Assembly (NCBI GenBank): GCA_017435645.1
Contig: JAFSER010000042.1
Span: 1 to 64,000 of the forward strand
Direction: 5' to 3'
DNA length: 64,000 bases
Source of the DNA: Clostridium sp.
GTDB taxonomy: Bacteria; Bacillota; Clostridia; Clostridiales; Clostridiaceae
Shown: piece after piece, positions 63,888 through 64,000 of the stretch
How the letters are laid out: every line of letters starts with the position of its first letter
How positions within the stretch are numbered: position 1 is the first letter of the stretch
Notes under the pieces: generated by a model
Database searches by the model: none
The model's input: only the letters and a program-made list of their open reading frames with translations
Told to the model about the DNA's origin: nothing
Program-made: the position numbers and the translations under genes

Positions 63888-64000
63888 ATGAGATTTATTA
63901 TAGTTACAGGATTATCAGGAGCAGGTAAAACAGAGGCAACAAGAAGCCTTGAAGATATGGGATATTTTTGTGTAGATAACCTTCCGCCAAAATTAATACC
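63888..64000 (+). CDS. rapZ: RNase adapter/nucleotide-binding protein RapZ (partial)
   Basis: Only the first 37 codons are inside the window. They read [20 protein letters not shown], then [18 protein letters not shown]. The P-loop GLSGAGKT (8-15) and the [10 protein letters not shown] signature identify RapZ/YvcJ, a GTPase-like nucleotide-binding protein. In Firmicutes it is followed by yvcK and whiA. AAGGGAGG at 63873-63880 precedes the ATG. The gene runs off the right edge. Confidence 0.93.
   Translation, partial: MRFIIVTGLSGAGKTEATRSLEDMGYFCVDNLPPKLI

Overview
The window is AT-rich, with short clostridial-style genes, strong AGGAGG ribosome sites and many intrinsic terminators. Gene content (AbrB with a C-terminal cysteine finger, acpS/nnr/GerS-like/MazEF, FtsEX-Ctp-PDZ, uvrB/uvrA/FHA/FtsW/PBP/uvrC/murB/rapZ) points to a Clostridium sensu stricto chromosome. 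A complete glucuronide pathway suggests a gut or host-associated species. I saw no insertion sequence, prophage, CRISPR array or rRNA operon. One tRNA gene (Pro-UGG) is present.

Layout. 1-6.8 kb: a HAD phosphatase, tRNA-Pro, a small membrane protein, a secreted coiled-coil NlpC/P60 hydrolase, trmN6/rsmI-like methyltransferases, abrB with a recognisable promoter and Spo0A box, and a DUF1836 protein. 7-16.7 kb: a nuclease-helicase fusion, a cyclase-like metalloprotein, an aldose-epimerase-like protein, a BrkB-type membrane protein, a short SSB, a DUF6514-like protein, acpS, nnr, a GerS-like protein, and mazE-mazF with a striking inverted-repeat operator. 16.9-25 kb: split transketolase, two tandem YitT proteins, ftsE-ftsX-ctp and a MinJ-like PDZ protein. 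25-32.2 kb: an anion permease, then a divergent locus. On the minus strand lie a cysteine-rich GTPase, a stand-alone ABC ATPase and a solute-binding-like protein with no signal peptide. On the plus strand lie a Crp/Fnr regulator and a complete NitT/TauT-type importer. This is the best candidate for an undescribed system.

32.4-64 kb: the DNA-repair and cell-wall block uvrB ... uvrA-FHA-ftsW-pbp ... uvrC-murB ... rapZ. An accessory stretch of about 17 kb lies between uvrB and uvrA. It holds a PflA-like radical-SAM protein, a small DUF4179-like protein and a hexuronide island. The island carries two GH2 enzymes (one a clear Loop-1 beta-glucuronidase), a HAD protein, KDG kinase, a GntR regulator, an SDR-type fructuronate reductase, KDPG aldolase, mannonate dehydratase, glucuronate isomerase, a GPH symporter and a cytoplasmic GH3 enzyme. 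Together these import a glucuronide, release glucuronate and convert it via fructuronate, mannonate, KDG and KDPG to pyruvate and glyceraldehyde-3-phosphate. Three near-identical palindromes (core GTATAC) at the promoters of the two catabolic operons and of the GntR gene define a local regulon.

A recurring oddity is a Shine-Dalgarno sequence placed 24-52 nt upstream of the start codon with a hairpin between them. Folding out the hairpin restores normal spacing (NlpC/P60 gene, trmN6; less clearly uvrB and hisC). All functional calls come from reading motifs and context only; no database search was run.
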